This document shows, piece by piece, positions 6,622 to 15,307 of a stretch of 64,000 nt of DNA (position 1 is its first letter; each line of letters begins with the position of its first letter). The DNA comes from an uncultured Bacteroidales bacterium. Its GTDB lineage: Bacteria > Bacteroidota > Bacteroidia > Bacteroidales > UBA932. Location: positions 1 through 64,000 of the forward strand of contig CAKULN010000002.1 in assembly GCA_934667175.1 (NCBI GenBank), written 5' to 3'. A model generated the notes under the pieces. That model saw nothing but the letters and a program-made list of their open reading frames with translations. It was not told the origin of the DNA and searched no databases. A program made the translations under genes and the position numbers.

Positions 6622-8958
6622 CTAATAGATGAACTTGGCACCGATGAAGAAAGCTCTGGGAAGTGACGGTCCGTAGATGTAATTAGAGTCACGGTTCCAT
6701 CCCTTGTCAAAGTCTTTCTGGTAGGCGTTTGCAACATTCTGGACACCTGCGTTTACCTGTAGTTTAAGATACTTGCCTAATGGGAAATCATAAGCCAGTT
6801 TGACGTTGACGGTAAGGAATTCGGGAGTGTTGACCGTAACGGATTCCTGCACTCCTGAACCAGCATTGTGTCCAATGAGCATACTTCCAGTGTAGTTTCC
6901 TGTTATTGAGGCATTGAGCCGTTCCACAGGGGACGTACTGACTGTGAAGTAGCCGTAGGTGTCAGGTGTACGCATCATTTTTCTGAACTTCTGATCAGGA
7001 ACCTCGTCGTTCCAGCCTATCGGCTTGTCATATTTGCTTTGCTGAAGGGTCACGCCCGCCTGGAACGTGATCCATCTGTTGAAGACGGCCTTGCCTTCGA
7101 TGTTAAGTCCGAGAACATTCGCGCCATAGGCATTGTAGCGTTCCTGAACAGAATTGCCTTGCTCGTCCCAAGTGCCAAGTTGGCGTAAGGCGAAGACATT
7201 GTCCAAGTCTGTCCAGAAGCCTTCCACAAGCAGGTTTGTCTGAATGTCCCCGAATTTGTGGTACATATCAGCCGACAGGCTCAGGCTTTTTGACCGCTCC
7301 TCTCTCAGATCTTTGGCAAGAACGGTCACCAACCGTTCCCCACCGACAACTCCGACGTGAAGATCCTCATCAAAAGCTTGCGGCGCGCGGAATCCACCTG
7401 CATAGCTCACGCGTAGATTGATGTCCTCCGTCGGGTTGTAGCGTATATTAACGCGTGGACTGAAAATCAGATGTTCCAACATATTGTGCTTGTCAAGTCT
7501 GCCGCCCAGGAGAACGCTCCACTTCTTGTCTTTCCATTCGTTCTGGAAGAACAGACTGCCGATCCGTGTTTTTTGACGGAAATCCCGGTTGTAGCCAATG
7601 ATGACATCGTTCAGGGAGTCATAATTGTACTCTGCTCCAAGTGTAAGGTCTGAAGGCATGAACAGCAATCTGCTGAATGAATGTACGTATTGGGCTCCAA
7701 AAACATACGTGAAATCGTGAGTCGTGCCGTAGGCCTTCCCTGCGGATTCGATGTCCTCTGGAGTACCCTCCCCGATTCCTCCATAGTAACTTTTTCTCGC
7801 TGTGGTCTGGAAAGAGAAATATGTGCTGACACGGTCTTTCTCGTCAGGTGAGAAATAATCATAATTAAGGCCGCCTCCCTGAATGTTGTGTTCGATCTGT
7901 TCCGCGATGTTCGCCTCGTGAGCTACGTGGTCGAGCATATTCCCACCTCGCCTGAACTCGTTGATGCTGTGATACTGCATCGTCAGTTTGGAATATGCGC
8001 TCAATTTCAGGAATGAGTTCAGCCCCAATGTCTGATTGCGCAGTACAGGAAGTTCGCTGTAGCCGTCGCCATCGTGGTCGTAGGCTTGGCGGTATCGGCT
8101 TTGCCCGTAGACATAGGCACCGGCCTTGTTGTCATCAGTCACCAATGACACATTCGCTGATGTCGCATTGTCGAAGGCCCCGTTGCCGCCTATCCCCATC
8201 AGCGTGTGTCCGAACTCTGTGGAATTGCGCGTGGGCTCTTTTGTGATGATGTTTATCGTCCCTCCGATGGCAGAGGCTCCGAACAGCGCTGAACCTCCTC
8301 CGCGGACCACTTCTACCCTGTCGATCATATTCGCCGGAATCTGTTCCAGACCGTACACTCCGTTGAGAGCTGAGAAAACAGGCCGTGAATCTATCAAGAT
8401 TTGTGAATAGTGTCCGTCCAGTCCGTTTATGCGTACTTGCGTGAACCCGCAGTTTTGGCAGTTGTCCTCTGTCCGGACTCCAGGCTGGAAATTAAGGCCC
8501 TGCGCGAGGCAGACGGCCTGTGTCTGCTCGAAAAGCTTTGAGCCAAGCACATTGACAAGGTTCGGTGCCAGGCGACGTTTGGTCTCGCTTCTGTTGGCAG
8601 ACACAACAACCCCGTCCAGGGAAACATTGTCTTCCTCCAACTCAAAGTTAAGCTCATGTGTGGAGTTCATTGTAACCGTGACCTCTTTCTGCACGGTTCT
8701 GTAGCCGATGGACTGTACCTCGATGGACAGTTGGCCTACAGGCAGATTCTTCAGGAAGTAGTGACCTGATGCATCGGTGGATGTTCCGATTGTGGTCCCT
8801 TTTACATAGACAGTGATGTACGGAAGATGCTCACCGCTTTTCTTGTTGATCACGTGTCCATAGATGTTGGCGTCAGTCTCGCCTTTAGGGGCATTGTCTG
8901 CTTGTGCCATAAAAGGCATAAGCAAAGTGATTGCTAGTATAAAAACTATTCTTTTCAT
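6622..8958 (-). CDS. TonB-dependent outer-membrane receptor
   Basis: A 778-residue receptor: signal peptide (about 1-20), a carboxypeptidase-regulatory-like beta domain (about 30-110, IYGHVINKKSGEHLPYITV), then the plug (VEVVRGGGSALFGASAIGGTI) and a 22-strand barrel ending in aromatic FIGAKFIY. The plug holds a cysteine pair in EDNCQNCGFTQVRINGL, a motif recurring in a Bacteroidota receptor subfamily. The substrate is not known. It lies between another TonB receptor (125 bp upstream) and two DUF4625 lipoproteins, so they probably act together at the outer membrane. Confidence 0.9.
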   Translation of the reverse strand: MKRIVFILAITLLMPFMAQADNAPKGETDANIYGHVINKKSGEHLPYITVYVKGTTIGTSTDASGHYFLKNLPVGQLSIEVQSIGYRTVQKEVTVTMNSTHELNFELEEDNVSLDGVVVSANRSETKRRLAPNLVNVLGSKLFEQTQAVCLAQGLNFQPGVRTEDNCQNCGFTQVRINGLDGHYSQILIDSRPVFSALNGVYGLEQIPANMIDRVEVVRGGGSALFGASAIGGTINIITKEPTRNSTEFGHTLMGIGGNGAFDNATSANVSLVTDDNKAGAYVYGQSRYRQAYDHDGDGYSELPVLRNQTLGLNSFLKLSAYSKLTMQYHSINEFRRGGNMLDHVAHEANIAEQIEHNIQGGGLNYDYFSPDEKDRVSTYFSFQTTARKSYYGGIGEGTPEDIESAGKAYGTTHDFTYVFGAQYVHSFSRLLFMPSDLTLGAEYNYDSLNDVIIGYNRDFRQKTRIGSLFFQNEWKDKKWSVLLGGRLDKHNMLEHLIFSPRVNIRYNPTEDINLRVSYAGGFRAPQAFDEDLHVGVVGGERLVTVLAKDLREERSKSLSLSADMYHKFGDIQTNLLVEGFWTDLDNVFALRQLGTWDEQGNSVQERYNAYGANVLGLNIEGKAVFNRWITFQAGVTLQQSKYDKPIGWNDEVPDQKFRKMMRTPDTYGYFTVSTSPVERLNASITGNYTGSMLIGHNAGSGVQESVTVNTPEFLTVNVKLAYDFPLGKYLKLQVNAGVQNVANAYQKDFDKGWNRDSNYIYGPSLPRAFFIGAKFIY

Positions 8959-9083
8959 TGTAGATTGTTATTTTATAATCGTTTGAAGTAAACTTGATGG
9001 TATTTTAGAGGATTGGATGATTGATTGCCGGATGTCAATGTTTTCAGTCCGTTTCGTGGTACGTTCCAAGAGTGATGGTTTCT

Positions 9084-11291
9084 TTAAAAAATCCAGACAG
9101 CCATCAGCGTGATGTCGCGGCCGGGGGCGGGCACTCCGATCAGGCGGTAGTAGCTGGTGTGGTCGTAGTACTTGACTCCGAGGAGATTGTCGCAGCGGAG
9201 AGTAATGCGAAGCTGGTCTTTGCCAAGCGGGAATGATTTTCCTGCGGAGAGGTTTATGATCTGGTGCCCCGGAGTCGGCTCTTCCGGAGGCACGACCTCA
9301 TTCTGGCTTCCTACGACAACATATTCAATGGCCGCGAACCCTCCTTTGGTCTCATCCTCTGCCGGAAGATTGTATCGCAGTCTGGCGGAAGCGGACCACG
9401 GAGGGGACATCGGCAGTGAATATCCTTTCTTCTCGCCGTTGAGTTGCCGTGAATATAGATACTCACCGTCTGCGTCAAACTCAAAGTCGCGGAGGAACCG
9501 CCATTTGAGCGACGCCTCGAAGCCCCAGCGGAAGACACGGCTTTGCGTGTAGTAATATAATTGTAGCCCCTCTTTATAATCGGATGTCGGATTGAGGTAG
9601 ATGTAGTTGGGAAAGTAATTCGCATATGGGGTGAAGGAGGCCTCCAACGGGCCACGTTCGAAGACGACTCCAGCATCTATCTGATAGGATTCCTCCGGTC
9701 TCAGATCGGCATTGCCTTTCTCGTAGCGGAAAATGCTGTAGTTTACTCCGTCCATTCCGAGTTCCTTGGCTATCGGCATCCGGAAACTCTTGCCTATGTT
9801 CGCCTTGAGGGCGAAATCGCCTATGCGGCCGTTAATCCCTGTTGACCAAGTTATGCTGCTGAATCTTTTGCTGAAATCCGACGAGCGTTCCATATAGACT
9901 GAATCACCGCCCGCTGTGGGTGTCTTGAACCAGTCTTTGTAGCTGTGGATGTCCACGTCGCCATAGTCGTACCTCATACCACCGCTCAGAATGAGATTCT
10001 CGTTGACCACGGTGCGGTCGGTCACGTAAGCTCCGAATGCTTTCCGCTCGAAATCAGGAAGGATGAACCCCCAGCCTCCTTTACGGTTGACTTGGCACTC
10101 TGCGTTTGCTCCCATATTCAGTGTGCTCGCCCCGAAAGTCTGGTGGACATTGACGGCGGAGGTGAAGGTGTTCTTTCTGAAGCTCCGTTCAAGGGCGTCA
10201 GGGGGAGTGGGCATATAACCGTGTGAGACTGGTTCTGAATATTCCCTCTGCCGGTTGTTCTGCCACCCAAGGTCGGCCGCCAACGTCCCCCGATTCCATC
10301 TCCATTCGGTATGGTTTGACACAAAGATGTGGCTCACAGAGTGGTATGGCAGGTCTATGTCTCGTCTGGAAGCATCGTAGTCAATGTCTGACATCCGTAC
10401 CTCAAGTCCGTGCGCGTCAGCGAAGAATCCGCTCTTAGTGTTCACGTTGCTTATCCGCAGGGATGTCCTCCAGTCATCGCCCTCGTATCCAATAGCCAGG
10501 CTGCCGTCCGCCTCCCTGCCAGCGGTGTTGCGCAGCCGACGGTCATGCAGCTTGATGTAGTAGGAATAGTACTGAATGCTGTCGGCCGGGACTTTGTAAT
10601 CAGCATAGTTTATGAACGTTCCGTTAGCTTTATACCAAAATCTCCCATTGCCGCCACTGATTTTCCCTGTCGCTCCGATTGACTCGTTATTGCTTCGGAC
10701 GAACATGTTGACACTTCCCCCGAAACGCTTGACTGGAATGATGTCGTTCTTGAGGTTGATCACCCCACCGATAGCGTCCGAGCCGTAGGCGAGTGCCGCC
10801 GGCCCTTTGACAACCTCCACGCTCTCAACACCGAACTGATCGGTCTCAAGTCCGTGGTCGTCTCCCCACTGCTGCCCTTCGTGCTTGATTCCGTTTTCGG
10901 CCACGAGTATCCTGTTCGCACCCAAGCCTCTTATGATGGGCTTGGATTCTCCGGAGCCTATTACCGAGGCTTTGACACCGGGAATCCTTGACAGGCTCTG
11001 CATAAGCGAGCCCCCGAAGTTTTCCTCAATGTATTTCCTGTCCGCTTTTACAGTGCTTAAGGAGGAACGCATCTGTACTTCCTTCTCGCTGCTGAATCCT
11101 GTCACCACCGCCTCGTCCAAAGTCCCGCCTTTTCTTGATCTGACAGTGTCGGCTGCGGCCACGCGTTTGATTGTGTCCGGTGGCTCGGTTTCTTTTATTG
11201 GCGTGCCGTAAACTTCCGCATTCAATTTTCCGGATGCAAGGCAAAGCAGGATGAGGAGTGGAAGAGCGGAAACCGCTGTATTCCTTTTCAT
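9084..11291 (-). CDS. TonB-dependent outer-membrane receptor, candidate metal receptor
   Basis: A 735-residue receptor with signal peptide, a short N-terminal segment and no carboxypeptidase-like domain. The plug reads VEVVKGPAALAYGSDAIGGVI, and a C-terminal barrel ends in MAVWIF. The plug segment HEGQQWGDDHGLETDQFGVE is rich in charged residues and His, resembling the DH-containing plug loops of ZnuD-type receptors; that similarity is from memory. The gene lies on the same strand as a His/Cys-rich small protein and near a divergent Fur-family regulator, supporting zinc or iron uptake. A 167-bp palindromic element lies about 97 bp upstream and may separate it from the small gene. Confidence 0.9.
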   Translation of the reverse strand: MKRNTAVSALPLLILLCLASGKLNAEVYGTPIKETEPPDTIKRVAAADTVRSRKGGTLDEAVVTGFSSEKEVQMRSSLSTVKADRKYIEENFGGSLMQSLSRIPGVKASVIGSGESKPIIRGLGANRILVAENGIKHEGQQWGDDHGLETDQFGVESVEVVKGPAALAYGSDAIGGVINLKNDIIPVKRFGGSVNMFVRSNNESIGATGKISGGNGRFWYKANGTFINYADYKVPADSIQYYSYYIKLHDRRLRNTAGREADGSLAIGYEGDDWRTSLRISNVNTKSGFFADAHGLEVRMSDIDYDASRRDIDLPYHSVSHIFVSNHTEWRWNRGTLAADLGWQNNRQREYSEPVSHGYMPTPPDALERSFRKNTFTSAVNVHQTFGASTLNMGANAECQVNRKGGWGFILPDFERKAFGAYVTDRTVVNENLILSGGMRYDYGDVDIHSYKDWFKTPTAGGDSVYMERSSDFSKRFSSITWSTGINGRIGDFALKANIGKSFRMPIAKELGMDGVNYSIFRYEKGNADLRPEESYQIDAGVVFERGPLEASFTPYANYFPNYIYLNPTSDYKEGLQLYYYTQSRVFRWGFEASLKWRFLRDFEFDADGEYLYSRQLNGEKKGYSLPMSPPWSASARLRYNLPAEDETKGGFAAIEYVVVGSQNEVVPPEEPTPGHQIINLSAGKSFPLGKDQLRITLRCDNLLGVKYYDHTSYYRLIGVPAPGRDITLMAVWIF

Positions 11292-11387
11292 CTTGATCTT
11301 TTCTATTGTTCTGATTGACTATTTCTTAGGGCTATTGCCTGATGATTATTTGGGGCATAGAACACTAAAACCAAAATTTGTTTGACT

Positions 11388-11554
11388 TTAGAAGCTTTTT
11401 TGATTTGTTTGAAATGTTCTTTGAGGTGAAAAAATCTTCATCTTCCTCCCGCTTCTTCAGTCAGATAGCACCGCTATCTTCCTTGGAAGAAGCGGTCGAA
11501 CCTGAAGTTTTTCACTCTCAAATCTTCAAACAAACAAATCAAAACTGCTTCTTA
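11388..11554. repeat. Long palindromic MITE-like element
   Basis: The left part (TTAGAAGCTTTTTTGATTTG onward to GTGAAAAA) and the right part (TTTTTCACTCTC onward to GCTTCTTA) form an imperfect inverted repeat of about 45 bp per arm. A core of about 75 bp contains CCTTGGAAGAAGCGG. The ends match the shorter copy at 39681-39758; the core matches 1334-1405. No transposase is encoded. This element fills most of the 323-bp gap upstream of the TonB receptor gene. Confidence 0.75.
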
Positions 11555-11614
11555 GTGATTCCTAAGAATAGCTTGGATATGTCACTTACTCCTGGCAGAC
11601 AAGCCAAGACGGAT

Positions 11615-11941
11615 TCACGAAAAGATCACAGGTGGAGCGCGAAGCGAATGCGCAAGTGTTTCGGCCGGTCTGATTCCGGTCCGCGGCTCGACTTCCGGCT
11701 CCTCGAAAATCAGAGTGCAGATGACATCCAGGCGCAGTGCTGGCGTTCCGACAAAAGGAGACGCTACGAAGTGACAGATAGGGCAGGTGTCCTCACAGTG
11801 CCCGCTGTCCGGATGCTCCGGAATGTCCTGATGAGATTCCATAGCCACCTCAAGCTCGTGGAAGTGTGCTACCTTCACGATGCTCACCGGCATCATTGCC
11901 AGCAGGAGAACCAAAGCGGTTATGATTTTATCCTTTCTCAT
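11615..11941 (-). CDS. Small His/Cys-rich exported protein
   Basis: A 108-residue protein with an N-terminal hydrophobic segment (about 6-24), then H26, H28, H37, H43, H48, C49, C53, C56 and H57, including CPICHF. The concentration of metal ligands right after the membrane segment suggests metal sensing or binding outside the cytoplasm. I recognise no named family; it recalls short heavy-metal-associated proteins. It is transcribed away from a Fur-family gene, and a 15-bp palindrome lies between the two. Coding is supported by the signal-like start and context; the opposite strand also carries a long open frame, which I consider spurious. Confidence 0.6.
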   Translation of the reverse strand: MRKDKIITALVLLLAMMPVSIVKVAHFHELEVAMESHQDIPEHPDSGHCEDTCPICHFVASPFVGTPALRLDVICTLIFEEPEVEPRTGIRPAETLAHSLRAPPVIFS

Positions 11942-11978
11942 CTTTTCGGAGGCGAATTTAGTGATTGTTCATGTAAAA

Positions 11979-11993
11979 TGCAACAATGTTGCA
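11979..11993. promoter_or_regulatory. Candidate Fur/Zur operator in a divergent promoter region
   Basis: TGCAACAATGTTGCA is a perfect 7-1-7 palindrome in AT-rich sequence between the divergent His/Cys-rich gene (start 11941) and the Fur-family gene (start 12063). Its length and placement fit a Fur-family binding site that would regulate both directions. I found no second copy upstream of the other genes in the window. Confidence 0.55.
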
Positions 11994-12062
11994 AATTATT
12001 TAATTGAGAAATTTTATAAAATGATTTATTTGCTGTAAATTTACGAATATTTTGAAACTGAA

Positions 12063-12467
12063 ATGAATGCTACCGATATTCTTAAAAGAAGCGGCCTTAA
12101 GAAAAGCGCCCAGCGGATCGCGGTCATAAACATCCTTCAGAATCACCTTGTCCCTCTTAAAGAGGATGAGATCAAGGATGAAATGGGGGAAATCTATGAT
12201 AGGATTACATTCTACAGGACGATGCAGGCTCTTTGTGACGCTGGCATCGTTCACCGCATCGTTGTGGACAAGACCATTGTGGAATATGCCTTGAACACAG
12301 AGGAAGAGCATCATTCCCACGTCCATTTCTATTGTACGGTATGTCATTCAATCACCTGTCTGAAAGAAACTCCTGTGTATGATTATGACCTTCCGGCCGG
12401 TTACCGGCCGGAAGAGTGCCAGGTTCTCATCAAGGGAGTCTGCCCTGCCTGTCTCGGCAAGGCCTGA
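12063..12467 (+). CDS. Fur/Zur-family metal-responsive transcriptional repressor
   Basis: A 134-residue regulator with an N-terminal winged helix (about 5-75; SAQRIAVINILQNHLVPLKEDEI, YDRITFYRTMQALCDAG) and a C-terminal metal-binding domain. Ligands visible are H83, H84, H86, H88, the C91/C94 pair and the C127/C130 pair (CPAC), the two cysteine pairs being the usual structural zinc site. The subtype (Fur, Zur or Per) cannot be settled by sequence reading. Its divergent neighbour is a His/Cys-rich protein followed by TonB receptors and DUF4625 lipoproteins, so zinc is the favoured guess, iron the alternative. Probably autoregulated through the palindrome at 11979-11993. Confidence 0.88.
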   Translation: MNATDILKRSGLKKSAQRIAVINILQNHLVPLKEDEIKDEMGEIYDRITFYRTMQALCDAGIVHRIVVDKTIVEYALNTEEEHHSHVHFYCTVCHSITCLKETPVYDYDLPAGYRPEECQVLIKGVCPACLGKA

Positions 12468-12499
12468 GTTATAGCCAACTTGTCAGGTGCAACGATTTG

Positions 12500-12546
12500 A
12501 TTCGAATCCACAAATTTGCGGATTCGAATAATGTTGCTTACCTTTG
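12500..12546 (+). promoter_or_regulatory. Promoter and operator of the first toxin-antitoxin module
   Basis: A perfect 10-bp inverted repeat, ATTCGAATCC (12500-12509) and GGATTCGAAT (12520-12529), encloses the -33 element TTTG (12515-12518). A 20-nt spacer separates this from the -7 element TACCTTTG (12539-12546). This is a textbook Bacteroidota promoter with an operator placed to block it, as expected for autoregulation by the antitoxin. The toxin ATG (12567) follows a leader of about 15 nt. Confidence 0.75.
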
Positions 12547-12566
12547 TGGCAAAGAAGGTCAGAAGA

Positions 12567-12878
12567 ATGATTGTGGTTTTTGATAAGGATTACCTTCGGG
12601 AATTGTACGTGACTGGAAAATGCGACCGTAAGCATAGATTCCAGCCTGAGATAGTCAATAGATATAAGAGAAGGATAGACTATCTGAAACAAGCGAAAAA
12701 TGTGGAGGAATTGTTTAGGTTGCCTTCATTGCGTTATGAGGTTCTGCAAGGAGACAAGAAAGGCATTTCGTCAATAAGGGTGAATGATCAGTACAGAATT
12801 GAATTTGTTGTCAATCAGGATGATGAACCCTTCTTGTCCGTATGTGATATTCTCGAACTGTCAAACCATTATAAATAG
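12567..12878 (+). CDS. higB: HigB-like type II toxin (RelE/ParE superfamily mRNA interferase)
   Basis: A 103-residue protein with the HigB pattern LRYEVLQGDKKGISSIRVNDQYRIEFVV, a beta-sheet with conserved basic residues of the RelE/ParE fold. Family members cleave mRNA on the ribosome. The start at 12567 (MIVVFDKDYL) is chosen because a promoter -7 box at 12539-12546 would place transcription start after the upstream in-frame ATG at 12516. The antitoxin gene follows after 13 bp. The toxin-first order is typical of higBA. Confidence 0.85.
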   Translation: MIVVFDKDYLRELYVTGKCDRKHRFQPEIVNRYKRRIDYLKQAKNVEELFRLPSLRYEVLQGDKKGISSIRVNDQYRIEFVVNQDDEPFLSVCDILELSNHYK

Positions 12879-12891
12879 TTTTTTTTTGAAT

Positions 12892-13239
12892 ATGCTAGAC
12901 TTGAATTCCAAATATCCGGATATGGTGGCCAATAACCTTGATCCGTATGTGCCGACTCATCCTGGAGAGTTGCTGAAAGAGGAAATCGAGTACCGCAAGC
13001 TGTCACAAAAGCAGTTGGCGGCGGATATGGGAGTGGCTTATACTGTCCTGAACGACATCGTGAACGGTAAGCGAGCCGTGAACACCAAGTTTGCTCTTCT
13101 TTGCGAGGCTGCTCTTGGTATTCCTGCTCACATTCTCCTCGGACTTCAGGCCGAATATGATATGCAGACGGCAAAACGGGATAAATCCTTTCTTGAAAAA
13201 CTTTCTTCTGTTCGTAAAATCGTTGCGGCTGTGCTTTGA
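12892..13239 (+). CDS. higA: HigA-like antitoxin (XRE helix-turn-helix)
   Basis: A 115-residue antitoxin with the HigA/VapI opening THPGELLKEEIEYRKLSQ and an XRE helix-turn-helix (QLAADMGVAYTVLNDIVNGK, about 40-62). It should neutralise HigB and, with it, bind the inverted repeat at 12500-12529. The start at 12892 is the first ATG beyond the toxin stop; longer starts would run back through the toxin gene. The C-terminal tail KSFLEKLSSVRKIVAAVL is probably the segment beyond the DNA-binding domain. Confidence 0.87.
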   Translation: MLDLNSKYPDMVANNLDPYVPTHPGELLKEEIEYRKLSQKQLAADMGVAYTVLNDIVNGKRAVNTKFALLCEAALGIPAHILLGLQAEYDMQTAKRDKSFLEKLSSVRKIVAAVL

Positions 13240-13316
13240 GCTAATATTATTCAATTGTTTTATCTGATGATGCGGAAGATGCGGATCCGCTCCGCTGATT
13301 TGTAACCTTTGTTTTT

Positions 13317-13961
13317 ATGGATATATTCAAGAGATATGTGATGCTTTGCATCGGGCTGCTGATTGTGGCGTTCGGGGTGGCTTTTTCTATTCTGGCGGAT
13401 CTGGGAACGTCTCCGATCTCGTGTCCGCCTTATGTGGCGAGCATGCTGTGCCCGTTGACGGTGGGAGAGGCTACGATCGTGATGCACTGCATATTCATTC
13501 TGATTCAGATGGCGCTTCTTCGGAAGGATTATGATTGGGTTCAGCTGATGCAGCTGCCGGTGGCCTTTGCCTTCGGGTACATGACGGATTTTGCCTGCTG
13601 GTGCATCGCGGATGTGCCTTGCCCTAACTACCTTATGCAGGTTGTGTGGTGTCTTGTCGGCATTGTGCTTGTCGGAGTAGGGGTTGCTTTCGAGGTCGTG
13701 GCAGGTGTGGTCACACTGGCGGGGGAGGGGCTTGTTCTGGCCATCTGCAAGGCGTTCAAGACCCGTTTTGACATCACTAAAGTCGCTGTGGACGTGTCGC
13801 TTGTGGCTCTGGCCTGCATCGCATCGCTCATCTGGCTCGACGGAATCCATGGCGTGCGCGAGGGAACCCTGGCAGCCGCCCTTCTTGTCGGAGTCATCGC
13901 CCAATGGTGCAACAAGCCGGTCGAGAGACTGGCCGAAGTGTCAGGGATAAAAGTTAAATGA
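13317..13961 (+). CDS. YczE/YitT-like integral membrane protein
   Basis: A 214-residue polytopic membrane protein with about five to six hydrophobic segments (starting RYVMLCIGLLIVAFGVAFSI). The loop ADLGTSPISCPPY is characteristic of YczE/YyaS/YitT-type proteins. Molecular function is unknown for this family; transport of a small molecule has been suggested for relatives. It stands alone between the HigBA module and the recombinase gene, and no operon partner is obvious. Confidence 0.68.
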   Translation: MDIFKRYVMLCIGLLIVAFGVAFSILADLGTSPISCPPYVASMLCPLTVGEATIVMHCIFILIQMALLRKDYDWVQLMQLPVAFAFGYMTDFACWCIADVPCPNYLMQVVWCLVGIVLVGVGVAFEVVAGVVTLAGEGLVLAICKAFKTRFDITKVAVDVSLVALACIASLIWLDGIHGVREGTLAAALLVGVIAQWCNKPVERLAEVSGIKVK

Positions 13962-14048
13962 TCAGACGGGGAATTCTTTGGCATAAATAAAGGGCAGAAT
14001 GCCACCAGAAAATGTAGGTGCGGTCACTTTTGATGAATATTAGGACTC

Positions 14049-15023
14049 ATGGGATTGGTAGAAGAATATGTTTCTTACATCAGGGACATCCGGAGATATT
14101 CAGCTAGGACGCAGGCGATATATTCGGATGCGTTGAGGGCTTTTGCCGATTACTCGGAGGCGAAGACTGACGGGGCATTGCTCGAATCGCTCAATCGTCA
14201 GACACTTAGGAGTTACGAAGTGTTCCTTATGGAGAATAAAGGTGATGGACCCAGAACGGTGGCCCTTCATCTGTCTGTCCTGTCTGGGTTCTGCCGTTTC
14301 CTGATGAAAGAGAAAAAACTGACGGCCAACCCGGTGCGGACGGTGGCGAAGCCCAAATCTGAAAAAAGACTGCCAATGTTCTACAGGGAAGAGTCGATGA
14401 ATGAATATTTTGCCGGGACGGACTGTGACGCGTCCGAGGAGAATCTGGCACTGATCACGGGAGCGGACAAGGCTTCCGAGGAGGCATATTCAAGAAGATT
14501 GGAGAGGCTCATCGTGTCGCTGCTTTACAGTACCGGGATGCGTCGGGCCGAATTGATTGGGCTTCGGATCGGGGATGTGGATTTTTCGCGGCGGACGATG
14601 ACCGTCAGGGGAAAAGGAGACAAAGTGAGAGAAATTCCGCTGGTTCCTTCGCTATGTAAGGAAATTTCATTATATTTACAATCGGTTGAAACGATGGTTG
14701 GTCGCGTCAGATCGGCGGACGAGCCGCTGGCGGTCACCGGCAAGGGCCTGAAACTCTATCCTGTGTTTGTGGACAGGACGGTCAAAAAGGCTCTTGGGCA
14801 GGTTGGAAGCATTACCGGGAGAAAGTCTCCACACGTGTTGAGGCATTCCTTGGCCACTGAACTTTTGGACGAGGGCACGGATCTCAACTCGATCAAGGAA
14901 CTTTTGGGACACTCCTCGCTCGCGGCGACGCAGGTCTACACGCACAACACCATCGAGAAACTGAAAAAAGTATATGTTAACGCCCATCCAAGGGCAAAAA
15001 GCGGAGGTAAAAATGGAGATTAG
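14049..15023 (+). CDS. Tyrosine recombinase, XerC/XerD type
   Basis: A 324-residue site-specific recombinase with an N-terminal SAM-like core-binding domain (about 1-105) and a catalytic domain. Catalytic residues are visible: R165 (GMRRAEL), H262 and R265 (HVLRH), H288 (GH) and the nucleophile Y297. The length fits chromosome-dimer-resolving Xer proteins. A 30-residue stretch (about 125-155) between the domains is somewhat expanded. It overlaps the hibernation-factor gene by 11 bp; this xer-hpf pairing is common in Bacteroidota. No integron, IS or prophage genes lie near, so a housekeeping role is preferred. Confidence 0.88.
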   Translation: MGLVEEYVSYIRDIRRYSARTQAIYSDALRAFADYSEAKTDGALLESLNRQTLRSYEVFLMENKGDGPRTVALHLSVLSGFCRFLMKEKKLTANPVRTVAKPKSEKRLPMFYREESMNEYFAGTDCDASEENLALITGADKASEEAYSRRLERLIVSLLYSTGMRRAELIGLRIGDVDFSRRTMTVRGKGDKVREIPLVPSLCKEISLYLQSVETMVGRVRSADEPLAVTGKGLKLYPVFVDRTVKKALGQVGSITGRKSPHVLRHSLATELLDEGTDLNSIKELLGHSSLAATQVYTHNTIEKLKKVYVNAHPRAKSGGKNGD

Positions 15024-15306
15024 AGTAAAATCCCTGAAGTTCGACGCGGATCAGAAACTGCTCGACTATGTAGAGAAGAAGGTCTCGAAACTTTCCAGAT
15101 TCAGCGACCATCTTGACGGAATGGAGGTGACTTTATCTTTGCTCAAGGAGCCGGACAACAAGAATGTCAGGATCCAGACAAGGGCCTATGGCCAGGATCT
15201 CGTCATCGAAAGGAACTCGACCTCTTTCGAGGATGCTGTCAGCGCTGCTGTCGATCTGATGAAGGAGAAGATTGTAAGGACAAAAGAAAAGAAATTTGAA
15301 GCATAG
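15013..15306 (+). CDS. hpf: Ribosome hibernation promoting factor, short form (HPF/RaiA)
   Basis: A 97-residue protein beginning MEIRVKSLKFDADQKLLDYV with the beta-alpha-beta-beta-beta-alpha pattern of the S30AE domain. It lacks the C-terminal dimerisation domain of long HPF. Family members bind the 30S decoding centre in stationary phase and block translation. The start at 15013 lies inside the end of the recombinase gene and is preceded by GGAGG (15003-15007), a clear ribosome-binding site. A GH3 enzyme gene follows after one base. Confidence 0.87.
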   Translation: MEIRVKSLKFDADQKLLDYVEKKVSKLSRFSDHLDGMEVTLSLLKEPDNKNVRIQTRAYGQDLVIERNSTSFEDAVSAAVDLMKEKIVRTKEKKFEA

Positions 15307-15307
15307 A

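Noticed and set aside
11378..12007. Plus-strand open frame of 209 codons
   Set aside because: It runs through the palindromic element and opposite the His/Cys-rich gene, and has no signal or domain; the minus-strand gene has a proper signal peptide.
14049..15023. Integron or transposon integrase
   Set aside because: No attI/attC sites, cassettes or terminal repeats nearby; linkage to hpf fits a housekeeping Xer protein.
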